Shown here: in pieces, positions 12,701-20,892 of the stretch
How positions within the stretch are numbered: the stretch's first letter is position 1
How the letters are laid out: each line of letters opens with the position of its first letter
NCBI GenBank assembly: GCA_964553255.1
Contig: CAZKJS010000024.1
Coordinates: forward strand, 1 to 27,052
Length of the DNA: 27,052 nucleotides
Source: JAQUCI01 sp964553255
Lineage (GTDB): Bacteria > Bacillota_I > Bacilli_A > Erysipelotrichales > Erysipelotrichaceae
Direction: 5' to 3'
Made by a program: the position numbers and the translations under genes
Notes under the pieces: model-generated
Database searches by the model: none
Told to the model about the DNA's origin: nothing
Seen by the model: the letters and a program-made list of their open reading frames with translations, nothing else

Positions 12701-14008
12701 ATGAATGAGATAAAGTGTCCAAATTGCGGCAAAATGTTTAATCTTGATGAGGCCGGTTATGCAGAGATTCTAAAGCAAGTTCGCAATGAGAGTTTTGATA
12801 AAGAGATAAATGACCGGTTGAAACTCGCTGATCAAGACAAGAAAAACGCTATTGAGCTAGCAGAAGCGAAAATTACAGCCGAATTAGAAAAAAGAACAAC
12901 TAAAAAAGATATTGAAATTGAACAATTAAAAGCCGAACTCAAAGCAAGCGCTGAACTTGTCAGGGCTACGGTAAAAGGAGAATTGCAGACTGAGGTAGAA
13001 AAAAAAGATACAGAAATAGCTCGCTTGACTGAAGAATTGAAGTCTGCAGATATAGCTAAGAAGTTAGCTTTGATGGAAGCTCTTGGCACTGTCGAAAAAG
13101 AACGTGATAATCTAAAATATGACCTTGAAGCTAAAGAGTCTGAAAAAAAGTTGTTGGAGTCGTCACTTAAAGAGAAATACGAAACACAGATAAAAGATCG
13201 AGATGATACTATAGAGCGCTTGAAAGACATGAAAGCAAAACTGTCAACAAAAATGGTTGGAGAAACATTAGAACAACACTGTGAAATTGAATTTTCTAAA
13301 ATTCGTTCAGCAGCGTTTCCTAACGCATATTTTGAAAAGGACAACAACGCTAAGATGGGAAGTAAGGGTGACTACATATTTCGTGAGGCTGATAAAGACG
13401 GAATTGAGTTTATATCTATAATGTTCGAGATGAAAAATGAAAACGATGAAACAGCAACGAAAAAGAAGAACGAGGACTTTTTCAAGGAACTGGATAAAGA
13501 TCGTAATGAAAAAGGCTGTGAATATGCAGTGTTAGTTTCTTTGCTGGAACCAAATAATGATTTGTACAATGGGGGTATTGTTGATGTTTCTCATCGATAC
13601 ACAAAAATGTACGTAGTTCGACCACAGTTCTTTATACCTATGATTACCTTATTACGCAATGCGGCTCAAAATACACTGCAATACAAAACTGAACTTTTAC
13701 AAATGAAAGAACAGAATATAGATATAGCAAATTTTGAGAATGAATTAAATACATTCAAAGATGCTTTCGGTAAAAATTATGACTTAGCTTCAAAGAGGTT
13801 TCATATGGCTATAGAAGAAATTGATAAATCAATTGATCACTTACAGAAAACTAAAGAAGCATTATTGGGGGCAGATCGCAATCTTCGTCTAGCTAACGAT
13901 AAAGCTCAAGATGTTACGATAAAGAAATTAACGCGCAATAATCCTACGATGGCAGAAAAGTTTGACCAACTCAAAGATAATGATACTACAATTGATTTAT
14001 CTAAATGA
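12701..14008 (+). CDS. DUF2130 domain protein (coiled coil plus restriction-like nuclease fold)
   Basis: The 435-residue protein begins with a half zinc-ribbon (CPNCG, residues 6-10), followed by a long charged coiled coil (~25-180) rich in K, E and L, and then the conserved DUF2130 region (~186-345). That region contains GETLEQHCE, GDYIFRE (~223-229) and IMFEMKNEND (E243-x-K245), a pattern consistent with a PD-(D/E)XK fold. Proteins of this family occur scattered through bacteria, frequently in variable genome parts; their function is not established. AAGGAG seven to eight bases before ATG supports the start. The stop is TGA. It directly follows an IS3 relic. Confidence 0.88.
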   Translation: MNEIKCPNCGKMFNLDEAGYAEILKQVRNESFDKEINDRLKLADQDKKNAIELAEAKITAELEKRTTKKDIEIEQLKAELKASAELVRATVKGELQTEVEKKDTEIARLTEELKSADIAKKLALMEALGTVEKERDNLKYDLEAKESEKKLLESSLKEKYETQIKDRDDTIERLKDMKAKLSTKMVGETLEQHCEIEFSKIRSAAFPNAYFEKDNNAKMGSKGDYIFREADKDGIEFISIMFEMKNENDETATKKKNEDFFKELDKDRNEKGCEYAVLVSLLEPNNDLYNGGIVDVSHRYTKMYVVRPQFFIPMITLLRNAAQNTLQYKTELLQMKEQNIDIANFENELNTFKDAFGKNYDLASKRFHMAIEEIDKSIDHLQKTKEALLGADRNLRLANDKAQDVTIKKLTRNNPTMAEKFDQLKDNDTTIDLSK

Positions 14009-14330
14009 TTCTATCGAGTCGATTTGACTATAGGCTAATGAAATAGATTATTTTGTTTTTCAAAGTTAGTTATCAAGCAAAGGTGATGTAATCGAAACAT
14101 GAATCGAAAGTGATATAAGTGTTTTATATGTGACTAAAGAATTTATAAGAGGATAAATAATATTAAGTAAAATACAGTTTGATTTCAGCAAGATTAATTA
14201 GTTGCTCAGAACACTTACAACTAAATAGAATAAAAAAGAATTCTTGATTACAGAAATTGATTTTGTTAATAAAATAGTAATAGCATTTAAAACCAGTTAC
14301 AGAAACACATATAGAAAGCGATAAAATAAA
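14009..14330. other. Intergenic stretch without recognisable content
   Basis: AT-rich with no supported frame. A bulged stem CTAT..AGTC/GACTATAG around 14010-14034 follows the DUF2130 gene but has no T run, so a terminator is not claimed. Confidence 0.4.
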
Positions 14331-14621
14331 ATGGAATATGAGTATGACAACATAATGAGTCTTGCAAAGAAACACAATTTTAAAAAGATTATGATTATGA
14401 GAAATAGTTGGAGCAATGGTAATTGGTGTATAGTTAACAAAGTTGTTTATAAGCCTGATGGGAAATATGGTTGGGCATATGGCCATACGCAATACAAGAG
14501 CGGTGACAAAGAAAATGGCCAAATATCTTGCGCTGGAACATATGCTTGGAGAGTTATTAAAGTATTAGAAGAAGATTTAGAAGTTGATTATATTAAGGAC
14601 AAATCAGAAAAGGATAAATAG
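14331..14621 (+). CDS. Small hypothetical protein
   Basis: The 96-residue product is not recognised. It has a structured-looking core (NFKKIMIMRNSWSNGNWCIV, then KPDGKYGWAYGHTQY, then CAGTYAWRVIKVL) rich in Trp, Tyr and Gly, two Cys, and a charged acidic/lysine tail ending KSEKDK. No signal peptide or membrane span. The composition, with few low-complexity residues, looks like a real coding frame, but the ribosome site is poor (GAAAG 14 bases upstream) and an in-frame TAA lies just before. It stands alone between the DUF2130 gene and the core genome block. Confidence 0.65.
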   Translation: MEYEYDNIMSLAKKHNFKKIMIMRNSWSNGNWCIVNKVVYKPDGKYGWAYGHTQYKSGDKENGQISCAGTYAWRVIKVLEEDLEVDYIKDKSEKDK

Positions 14622-14846
14622 CCACAGTATCTAATAATAAAGACATGGGATTGTAATTATAATTAGGTATTAATATTTTCGTAAATTTAGTCTCAAAGGA
14701 AAATTTTATGGCACTAATAAATTAAAAAGAGCAAAGCAAAAAAACTAATATTGATTCTATTCAAAGAATAATTTTAATATGAATTTCGGGTGACGATACA
14801 TGTTCAATTTTATGATTCGGATTAATTCTTTAAATAATCATCCTGT

Positions 14847-14875
14847 TTGTCTCTCTTCTTCAAATGAAGTATAAT
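14847..14875 (+). promoter_or_regulatory. Promoter of the HAD-mnmE-tatD operon
   Basis: TTGTCT (14847-14852), a 17-base spacer and a consensus TATAAT (14870-14875). The spacer holds an inverted repeat CTTCA/TGAAG (14858-14862/14865-14869) touching the -10 box, which may be an operator. Confidence 0.75.
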
Positions 14876-14897
14876 CTTGGTATTAAGGATGGTATAT

Positions 14898-15545
14898 ATG
14901 TATCAAGCGGTAATATTTGATTTAGACGGTACACTACTAGACACAATCCATGATCTAGCTAGAGCTGGAAACTATGCGTTGATGGAGATGGGGTTACCGA
15001 TCCATAATGTTGATAAGTATAAACAAATGGTTGGTTATGGTAAACAAAAGATGATCGATAATCTATTACCTGATTGTTGTAAGTCGGGTGCTAGGATTAC
15101 GGATAAGTTATTTGATAGTTACTATAATCACCACATGTTAGATAACACCAAGGAATACTTGGGTATTAGTGATGTCTTAAAAAAGCTTAAAGCAAAAAAA
15201 ATTAAACTTGGGGTATTGACTAATAAACCTCATAATTTTGCGACTAAGATCGTTGAACATTATTTCCCAGGTCTTTTTGATATGGTCTTTGGTATGGAAA
15301 AGGACTCAGTGGTTAAGCCTGATCCCCATATCTTATTAAACATGATAAGTGATCTTAAGTTGAATAATTCAGAAGTATTATATGTTGGTGATTCTGATGT
15401 GGATATCTTAACTGGCAAAAATGCTCTTGTTGATACGCTAAGTGTTGCTTGGGGCTTTAGAGATAAAAAACAACTTAGTGCTTTACAGCCTACTTATTTG
15501 ATCGATGAAGTAAAACAGCTAACTGATATTATCTTGGGTAGGTAA
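14898..15545 (+). CDS. HAD-family hydrolase, phosphoglycolate phosphatase-like
   Basis: The 215-residue protein shows all HAD motifs: DLDGT with nucleophile D8 and acid D10, VLTNKPH (motif II, ~111-117), the motif III lysine in VVKPDP, and GDSDVDILTG as motif IV. The helical cap lies between motifs I and II (Gph/PGP-type cap C1). Close relatives hydrolyse small phosphates such as 2-phosphoglycolate, pyrophosphate or sugar phosphates; specificity cannot be read here. ATG 14898 has AAGGA eight bases upstream; in-frame ATGs at 14877 and 14889 overlap the promoter or the ribosome site. The stop is four bases before mnmE, so they form one operon. Confidence 0.9.
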   Translation: MYQAVIFDLDGTLLDTIHDLARAGNYALMEMGLPIHNVDKYKQMVGYGKQKMIDNLLPDCCKSGARITDKLFDSYYNHHMLDNTKEYLGISDVLKKLKAKKIKLGVLTNKPHNFATKIVEHYFPGLFDMVFGMEKDSVVKPDPHILLNMISDLKLNNSEVLYVGDSDVDILTGKNALVDTLSVAWGFRDKKQLSALQPTYLIDEVKQLTDIILGR

Positions 15546-15549
15546 ATCA

Positions 15550-16875
15550 ATGTTATTTGATACGATATGTGCTATTAGTACACCCTTACAAGAAGGGGCG
15601 ATTGGGATAATCAGGGTTTCTGGTAATGATGCCATCGCAATAGTAAATAAGATCTTTAGTAAGGATATTAATCTTTTTAGTGATCATTCCATTAACTATG
15701 GTTATATAAAACAGGACAATGAACTTATTGATGAGGTTTTACTCAGTGTTTTTAAAGCACCTAAAACCTATACAGGAGAAGATATCATTGAGATAAATTG
15801 TCATGGTAGTGTATATATCATTAGAAAGATCTTAGCGCTTTGTCTTAGTAGTGGTGCTAGACAAGCACTTCCAGGTGAGTTTACCCAAAGGGCTTTTCTT
15901 AATGGAAGAATCGATCTTGCGCAAGCTGAGGCGGTTAATGATATTGTTAGGGCTAATTCATCAGTACAAGCAAAACAAGCGCTAAAAGGCATTAGAGGTA
16001 GTGTAGCACGCTTACTTGAACCATTGATTGCGGAAATGTTAGATGTTATTGCTAATATTGAGGTTAATATTGATTATCCTGAATATGAAGACATCAAACA
16101 AATGACAGATGAGATGGTTTTGCCATTCTTGCTTAAGTGGCAAAAAGCACTAGATGAAATTATCACTCAAGCTGAAAATGGTCGTATTATTAATACAGGC
16201 ATTAAAACAGTGATCATTGGTAAACCAAATGTTGGTAAATCAAGTTTGCTAAATGCATTACTTGAAGAAGATAAAGCAATCGTGACAGCGATCGCTGGTA
16301 CTACCAGAGATCTAGTAGAAGGCAAGATTCAACTAAGTAACATTACGCTTGATCTTATCGATACTGCAGGACTTAGAGAAACTAAAGATATCATAGAACA
16401 AATTGGTATTGATAAAACTAGAAAAGCGATCGATGAAGCACAACTAGTGATAATAGTACTTGATGCTACTGCTACTATAAGTAGTGAAGAAGAAGAGTTA
16501 ATAGCGATGACTAAAGATAAAAAGCAATTGATCGTATATAATAAATCAGATTTAACAGACGAAAAATATGAACTATCAATAAGTGCTTTAAACAATGATA
16601 TTAGTCCTTTGATAAAAGCGATAGAAAAAATGTTTGAAAAACAAATGCTTTTGATCAATGAAGATATTTTAAATAACGAAAGACAGATCGCATTAGCTGT
16701 TAGTGCTAAAGAAGCGATCAAACAAGCATTATCATCATTAAAAACAGCGATGGAACTTGATATTGTACTGATTGATATAGAAAATGCATATCGTGCTTTA
16801 AAATCAATACTTAAAGAAGTAAGTCAAGATGATTTATTAGACACACTTTTCAGTAATTTCTGTTTGGGGAAATAA
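15550..16875 (+). CDS. mnmE: tRNA uridine-5-carboxymethylaminomethyl modification GTPase MnmE
   Basis: The 441-residue GTPase works with MnmG to install the cmnm5 group on U34 of tRNAs using a folate C1 unit. It has the N-terminal folate-binding/dimerisation domain (DTICAISTPLQEGAIGIIRVSG in the first 24 residues, split by TPLQ), a helical domain, and a G domain with GKPNVGKS (224-231), TTRD (251-254), DTAG (271-274) and NKSD (331-334). The C-terminal FCLGK contains the catalytic Cys conserved in the family. Slightly shorter than the usual ~455 but complete. GGTAGG upstream, overlapping the end of the HAD gene, serves as ribosome site. It is followed one base later by tatD. Confidence 0.97.
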   Translation: MLFDTICAISTPLQEGAIGIIRVSGNDAIAIVNKIFSKDINLFSDHSINYGYIKQDNELIDEVLLSVFKAPKTYTGEDIIEINCHGSVYIIRKILALCLSSGARQALPGEFTQRAFLNGRIDLAQAEAVNDIVRANSSVQAKQALKGIRGSVARLLEPLIAEMLDVIANIEVNIDYPEYEDIKQMTDEMVLPFLLKWQKALDEIITQAENGRIINTGIKTVIIGKPNVGKSSLLNALLEEDKAIVTAIAGTTRDLVEGKIQLSNITLDLIDTAGLRETKDIIEQIGIDKTRKAIDEAQLVIIVLDATATISSEEEELIAMTKDKKQLIVYNKSDLTDEKYELSISALNNDISPLIKAIEKMFEKQMLLINEDILNNERQIALAVSAKEAIKQALSSLKTAMELDIVLIDIENAYRALKSILKEVSQDDLLDTLFSNFCLGK

Positions 16876-16876
16876 A

Positions 16877-17647
16877 ATGAATGAACTAGGTTGGATTGAT
16901 TCACATGCTCACTTATGTGAGGATAACTTTAAAGAAGATATTGATATGGTCATCAATAACGCGATTAACGCTAATGTAAAACGTATTATGGTCATTGTCT
17001 GTGGTTTAGATCAAGTAGATCATGGATTAGCACTAAAGAAACAATATGATATTATTGATTTAGCTTTAGGGATACATCCTGAAGATGCTGATGAGGCTGA
17101 TGATCAAATGCTAGTGAAACTTGATTCATTATTAGCTACAAAAGCGTTTGTCGCAGTTGGTGAGATTGGACTTGATTATTATTGGCGTAAAGATAACAAA
17201 GTTAAACAACAAGCCTTGTTTGATGCGCAACTTAAACTTGCCAACAAACATCAATTACCAGTACTTGTCCATAGTCGCGAAGCAGCACAAGACACCTATA
17301 CGATGCTAAAAGCAGCTAACGTTGTTAGAAAAGGTGTCATGCATTGTTATAGTGGTAGTGTTGAGATGGCGAAAGAATATGTTAAGTTAGGTTACTTAAT
17401 ATCTCTAGCTGGACCTGTTACCTTTAAGAATGCAGTATTACCAGTTGCTGTTGCTAAACAGCTTGATATTAAAGATTTACTGATTGAAACCGATTCTCCT
17501 TTTATGGCGCCAGTACCAAAACGTGGTAAGCGTAATGAACCAGCTTATGTACGTTTTGTTGGGGAATATATTAGTGCTTTAAAAGGGATTGATGAAGCTG
17601 AATTTATTAAACAATTACATATAAACTACCAAAGCCTGATTGGTTAA
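16877..17647 (+). CDS. tatD: TatD family hydrolase (metal-dependent DNase)
   Basis: The 256-residue TIM-barrel amidohydrolase carries the complete metal site: DSHAHL (8-13), GEIGLDYYW with the bridging Glu, PVLVHSREA, HCYSGS and ETDSPFMAP. TatD proteins act as 3'-5' exonucleases on DNA or RNA and on other phosphoesters. It starts one base after mnmE with GGGGA as ribosome site inside the mnmE end. Gene order tatD, then a G5/3D-like protein, rnmV and ksgA is the same as yabD-yabE-rnmV-ksgA of Bacillus. No terminator follows before the next promoter. Confidence 0.95.
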   Translation: MNELGWIDSHAHLCEDNFKEDIDMVINNAINANVKRIMVIVCGLDQVDHGLALKKQYDIIDLALGIHPEDADEADDQMLVKLDSLLATKAFVAVGEIGLDYYWRKDNKVKQQALFDAQLKLANKHQLPVLVHSREAAQDTYTMLKAANVVRKGVMHCYSGSVEMAKEYVKLGYLISLAGPVTFKNAVLPVAVAKQLDIKDLLIETDSPFMAPVPKRGKRNEPAYVRFVGEYISALKGIDEAEFIKQLHINYQSLIG

Positions 17648-17651
17648 ATGT

Positions 17652-17681
17652 TTGACAAGCATAAAACTCATGTGCTAAAAT
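17652..17681 (+). promoter_or_regulatory. Strong promoter of the lipoprotein gene
   Basis: Consensus -35 TTGACA (17652-17657), an 18-base spacer and an extended -10, TGC-TAAAAT (17673-17681), 28 bases before the gene start. Confidence 0.85.
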
Positions 17682-17709
17682 GCCCAAGTCTTGAAGAAAG
17701 GAGACAATT

Positions 17710-18561
17710 ATGCAAAAAATGAGGCTGAAATTAATAGTGATACTATTAATATTAAGCTTAATTGGATGTACTAATCGGAAGGAAAATGATAAAGTCATTT
17801 TTCAAACACTTTCAAATCAGATATTAACCAGCGGTTCTTTGCTTAGCACAGTTGAACCATTCAGCTTTGAGATCGTTGTTGAAGAAACGGTCTTGGCCAA
17901 GCAAAAAACAATATATCGCGATCCAACAGACACATCTAGCGGATTGTACTGGGTAGCTAATAAAACAAGTAACGGATCTCCTAAAAAGGAGTTGAACTAT
18001 TATCGCTTGACCTATGATATGTTTGGTAATCTATTATCTAAGACGTTAATACCTGAATCTACCGAAATCGTTGAAGCTCAACCAACAGTTTATGAATATT
18101 ATGGTGAACCTGAGCTTGGCGCTGTATTTTTCCCAACCAATATTTGGCGTTATGGTTCTGATTGTGGCGGTTGTTACCCTGATGGTAATGGCAATGCTAA
18201 CACATCAAGCGGTATTAGTTTTAATACCACCAGCGTTAGACAAGCAGACGGCACATGGAAAGAAGGCATTACTTACGAAGGTTATTATATGGTCGCAAGT
18301 ACAACAAAGCTTCCTATCTGTAGTATTATTGAGATAAGTAACCATACCTTTAGTGGCATGGGACTTGAACCAGGAGTACCATTTAAAGCGATCATCGCCG
18401 ATCGTGGTGTTCCACAAAATACACTAGATCTATTTGTCGGTTCGGAAAAAAGACTGAATGTCGTTCGTATGATCGGGAAACAAAATCCCAAAGTTACGAT
18501 TATCGGCTTTGGCACAAAAACGACCAATTCCAATGGTCAAAGGATCTGTAAGATCAACTAG
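17710..18561 (+). CDS. G5-domain lipoprotein, YabE-like by position
   Basis: The 283-residue precursor has a lipoprotein signal peptide: KMRLK, a hydrophobic stretch, and lipobox LIGC with Cys20. Residues ~48-125 resemble a G5 domain (FEIVVEETVLAKQKTIYRDP, YYRLTYDMFGNLLSKTLIPE, PTVYEY). The C-terminal part (~130-283) contains YYMVASTTKLPICSIIEIS and FKAIIADRG then LDLFVGSE, the pattern of 3D/double-psi barrel domains of cell-wall enzymes such as YabE and resuscitation-factor relatives. It lacks the DUF348 repeats of Bacillus YabE. A cell-wall turnover role is inferred. It has its own promoter, AGGAG six bases before ATG, and its own terminator. Confidence 0.82.
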   Translation: MQKMRLKLIVILLILSLIGCTNRKENDKVIFQTLSNQILTSGSLLSTVEPFSFEIVVEETVLAKQKTIYRDPTDTSSGLYWVANKTSNGSPKKELNYYRLTYDMFGNLLSKTLIPESTEIVEAQPTVYEYYGEPELGAVFFPTNIWRYGSDCGGCYPDGNGNANTSSGISFNTTSVRQADGTWKEGITYEGYYMVASTTKLPICSIIEISNHTFSGMGLEPGVPFKAIIADRGVPQNTLDLFVGSEKRLNVVRMIGKQNPKVTIIGFGTKTTNSNGQRICKIN

Positions 18562-18575
18562 TACATCAATTGAGG

Positions 18576-18605
18576 AACTATCGGTATGCCGATAGTTTTT
18601 TCTTT
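18576..18605 (+). terminator. Rho-independent terminator after the lipoprotein gene
   Basis: AACTATCGG (18576-18584) and CCGATAGTT (18589-18597) form a perfect 9-bp stem with loop TATG, followed by TTTTTCTTTT. It overlaps the region where a -35 box for rnmV would lie. Confidence 0.92.
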
Positions 18606-18613
18606 TATAAGTA

Positions 18614-18622
18614 TGTTAAAAT
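18614..18622 (+). promoter_or_regulatory. Extended -10 promoter of rnmV
   Basis: TGT-TAAAAT is an extended -10 element; no good -35 lies upstream, where the T run of the terminator is. Transcription would start about seven bases later, at or next to the A of the rnmV ATG (18629), predicting a leaderless mRNA. The same TGT-TAAAAT string precedes glmU. Confidence 0.55.
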
Positions 18623-18628
18623 TGGGTT

Positions 18629-19168
18629 ATGGAAATAAAAGAGACTATCGTAGTCGAAGGTAAAAACGATGTGGTAAGACTTAATAGTTTCATTAAGGCT
18701 AATTACATTATCACTAATGGTACTCATATCAGTAAGAAAACGCTGGCTTTGATAGAAGCGGCACAAACACAAACTGGGGTGATTATCTTTACTGATCCTG
18801 ATTATCCAGGTAGCTATATAAGACAAAAGATCAATGAAGCAGTCCCTAATTGTAAGAATGCCTTCATTAACGCTAAAAAAGCACGAAAGAAAGCACTTGT
18901 TGGAGTTGAGCACGCTAGTAAGACAGATATACTAAATGCCCTGGGAAATCTTGTAAGTTATCAAACTAAAGCAGATACAATTGATTATCAACAACTTCGT
19001 ACATTAGGCTTGATAGGAAGCACTGAGAGTACTAAAATAAGAGAGCGCTTAAGTGAAACTTTAAATATCGGTTATTGTAATGGTAAGACATTTTTAAAGC
19101 GTCTTAACATGTTGGATATTGATTATGAGACAATAAGTATGATCATACAAGGAGCAACCAATGAATGA
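18629..19168 (+). CDS. rnmV: Ribonuclease M5
   Basis: The 179-residue Toprim nuclease matures 5S rRNA precursors in low-GC Gram-positives. Toprim motifs are VVEGKND (8-14, catalytic Glu10) and FTDPDYPG (54-61), with the downstream GVEHAS segment and a C-terminal domain ending in IQGATNE. Length matches the family (about 180). ATG 18629 is the only start that keeps the conserved N-terminus IKETIVVEG; only GGG two bases before it resembles a ribosome site. The gene overlaps ksgA by eight bases. Confidence 0.96.
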   Translation: MEIKETIVVEGKNDVVRLNSFIKANYIITNGTHISKKTLALIEAAQTQTGVIIFTDPDYPGSYIRQKINEAVPNCKNAFINAKKARKKALVGVEHASKTDILNALGNLVSYQTKADTIDYQQLRTLGLIGSTESTKIRERLSETLNIGYCNGKTFLKRLNMLDIDYETISMIIQGATNE

Positions 19169-20015
19169 AGATATAGCAACGATTGCTAAAACAACAGTGA
19201 TCTTAAAGCAATATGACCTTTATCCAAACAAGGGCTTCGGTCAGAATTTTATCATTGAACCAAAGATTGTATCAAAGATAGCTGAAGCAAGTCACATCGA
19301 TGAACACACTGCGGTTATTGAGATTGGTCCTGGTATTGGTGCTTTGACGCAACAATTAGCTAAACATGCTAAGAAGGTATTAGCCTTTGAGATTGATAAG
19401 AAGCTAATTACTGTACTTGATGATACTTTGGGTGGTTATGATAATGTTACGATCATTAACCAGGATTTCTTACTTTGTGATCTTAAACATTACTATCAAA
19501 TGTTGATCAAAGAAGTGGATAAAGTAGTCATTACTGCTAATCTTCCTTATTACATTACAACCGCAATCATCTTTAAGATAATTGAAAGTGATATCGCTAT
19601 TGAATATATGACCTTGATGGTACAAAAAGAAATGGCAGAACGCTTCATGGCGAAAGCTAATACCAAAGACTACAATGCTTTATCAGTTATCTTACAATAT
19701 CAATATGAAATAACTACTGTCATGAAGGTATCTAGTAATGTCTTTATCCCCAAACCGGCAGTTGAATCAATAGTTGTCCAGTTTAAAAAAAGAAAACAAG
19801 AAATAATAATAGATCAATCTAGCTTCTTTGCTTTGATAAAAGCTTGTTTTAGTCAAAGAAGAAAGACTATCTATAATAATCTTAAAGCTCACTATAACGA
19901 TGAAAACTTAGTATTGGCGTTATTAGCTAAAGCTGATATTGATAAACAAAGACGGGCTGAAAGTTTAGTATTAGCTGATTTTATCCGTCTTTATCAGGTG
20001 CAATATGAAGATTAA
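19161..20015 (+). CDS. ksgA: 16S rRNA (adenine1518/1519-N6)-dimethyltransferase
   Basis: The 284-residue SAM-dependent enzyme (RsmA/KsgA) dimethylates two adjacent adenines in helix 45 of 16S rRNA. Seen: GFGQNFI (25-31), the SAM loop IEIGPGIGALTQ (53-64), the acidic FEID (76-79), DF (102-103) for adenine binding, and the catalytic ANLPYY (126-131). Length matches the family. It starts inside the end of rnmV with GGAG upstream and overlaps ispE by 11 bases, so the three genes are one translationally coupled unit. Confidence 0.97.
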   Translation: MNEDIATIAKTTVILKQYDLYPNKGFGQNFIIEPKIVSKIAEASHIDEHTAVIEIGPGIGALTQQLAKHAKKVLAFEIDKKLITVLDDTLGGYDNVTIINQDFLLCDLKHYYQMLIKEVDKVVITANLPYYITTAIIFKIIESDIAIEYMTLMVQKEMAERFMAKANTKDYNALSVILQYQYEITTVMKVSSNVFIPKPAVESIVVQFKKRKQEIIIDQSSFFALIKACFSQRRKTIYNNLKAHYNDENLVLALLAKADIDKQRRAESLVLADFIRLYQVQYED

Positions 20016-20847
20016 AGCTTATGCGAAAGTAAATCTATGTTTGAATGTTAAAGAGCGATTACCAGATGGTTATCATGATTTAAACATGATCATGGTTCCA
20101 ATCGATCTTTTCGATACGATCGATCTTAGCTTTGATACTGAAACCACGATCATGGCAAATCGGGTATATCTACCAAATGATGAACGTAATACGATCATTA
20201 AAGCGATCAATGGTCTTAGAGCTATTTATGGTTTTAATGATCAATTTAAGATCAAACTAAATAAAAATATTCCTTCACAAGCAGGGCTTGGTGGTGGTAG
20301 CGCTGATGCGGCGGCAGTCATTAGTACGTTGAATGCTTTACTTGAACTGAATATGTCACTTGATGAAATGATGATCTTTGGTAAGAGCATTGGTGCTGAT
20401 GTACCTTATTGTATCGTTAATAAACCAGCGTATGTATCAGGTATAGGTGATAAGGTAGAACCATTTGATTTTGTATGTCCGTTTTACATATTTTTAGTAA
20501 AACCAAAAAGAGGGGTATCAACAAAAAGAGCTTTTGAACAGCTTGATTATGACAAACTACTTCATCCTAACGCTTTACTCTTAAAGGAAATGTTGATTGC
20601 TTGTGATTATCAAGGTATATTAGCCAATATGGCTAATGACTTGGAAACTAGCGCTTTTAGCTTAGTTCCTGAGATAAGAAAGATCAAAGAAGAATTGCTC
20701 GCTTTTGGGTTTGATCATGCATTGATGTCAGGAAGTGGCTCTACGGTTATTGGTATAACGCAAAGTAGTATAATCGTAGATAAAGCAGTAATGGCTTTCC
20801 ATCGTTGCTATCCTTTCGTAAAAAAGGCAAAGATTGTTGATATTTAA
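20005..20847 (+). CDS. ispE: 4-diphosphocytidyl-2-C-methyl-D-erythritol kinase
   Basis: The 280-residue GHMP kinase phosphorylates CDP-methylerythritol in the MEP pathway of isoprenoid synthesis. It has AYAKVNLCLNV at the N-terminus (Lys8), the ATP loop PSQAGLGGGSADAA (90-103), GADVPYC (130-136, catalytic Asp132), and the C-terminal GHMP motif LMSGSGSTVIG. Its presence shows that the organism makes isoprenoids by the MEP route. AGGTG ahead of ATG lies inside ksgA. Genes such as purR and spoVG that separate ispE and glmU in Bacillus are absent. Confidence 0.96.
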   Translation: MKIKAYAKVNLCLNVKERLPDGYHDLNMIMVPIDLFDTIDLSFDTETTIMANRVYLPNDERNTIIKAINGLRAIYGFNDQFKIKLNKNIPSQAGLGGGSADAAAVISTLNALLELNMSLDEMMIFGKSIGADVPYCIVNKPAYVSGIGDKVEPFDFVCPFYIFLVKPKRGVSTKRAFEQLDYDKLLHPNALLLKEMLIACDYQGILANMANDLETSAFSLVPEIRKIKEELLAFGFDHALMSGSGSTVIGITQSSIIVDKAVMAFHRCYPFVKKAKIVDI

Positions 20848-20867
20848 GCACTATTTAGATGTAATTT

Positions 20868-20876
20868 TGTTAAAAT
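20868..20876 (+). promoter_or_regulatory. Extended -10 promoter upstream of glmU
   Basis: TGT-TAAAAT ends 16 bases before the glmU ATG; no convincing -35 box. It would let glmU-prs be expressed apart from rnmV-ksgA-ispE. Confidence 0.5.
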
Positions 20877-20892
20877 GATAATGGGGGTAAAT

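Noticed and set aside
12832..13347. 171-codon open frame on the minus strand
   Set aside because: It is the antisense of the coiled-coil codons of the DUF2130 gene; its Ser/Phe-rich text is the mirror of Lys/Glu codons, and it has no ribosome site.
14163..14522. 119-codon minus-strand frame with hydrophobic text
   Set aside because: It overlaps the better-supported 96-residue plus-strand gene, lacks a ribosome site, and its composition looks like antisense of AT-rich intergenic DNA.
14801..14875. Short 24-codon ORF upstream of the HAD gene
   Set aside because: It has no ribosome site and runs through the promoter; no recognisable content.
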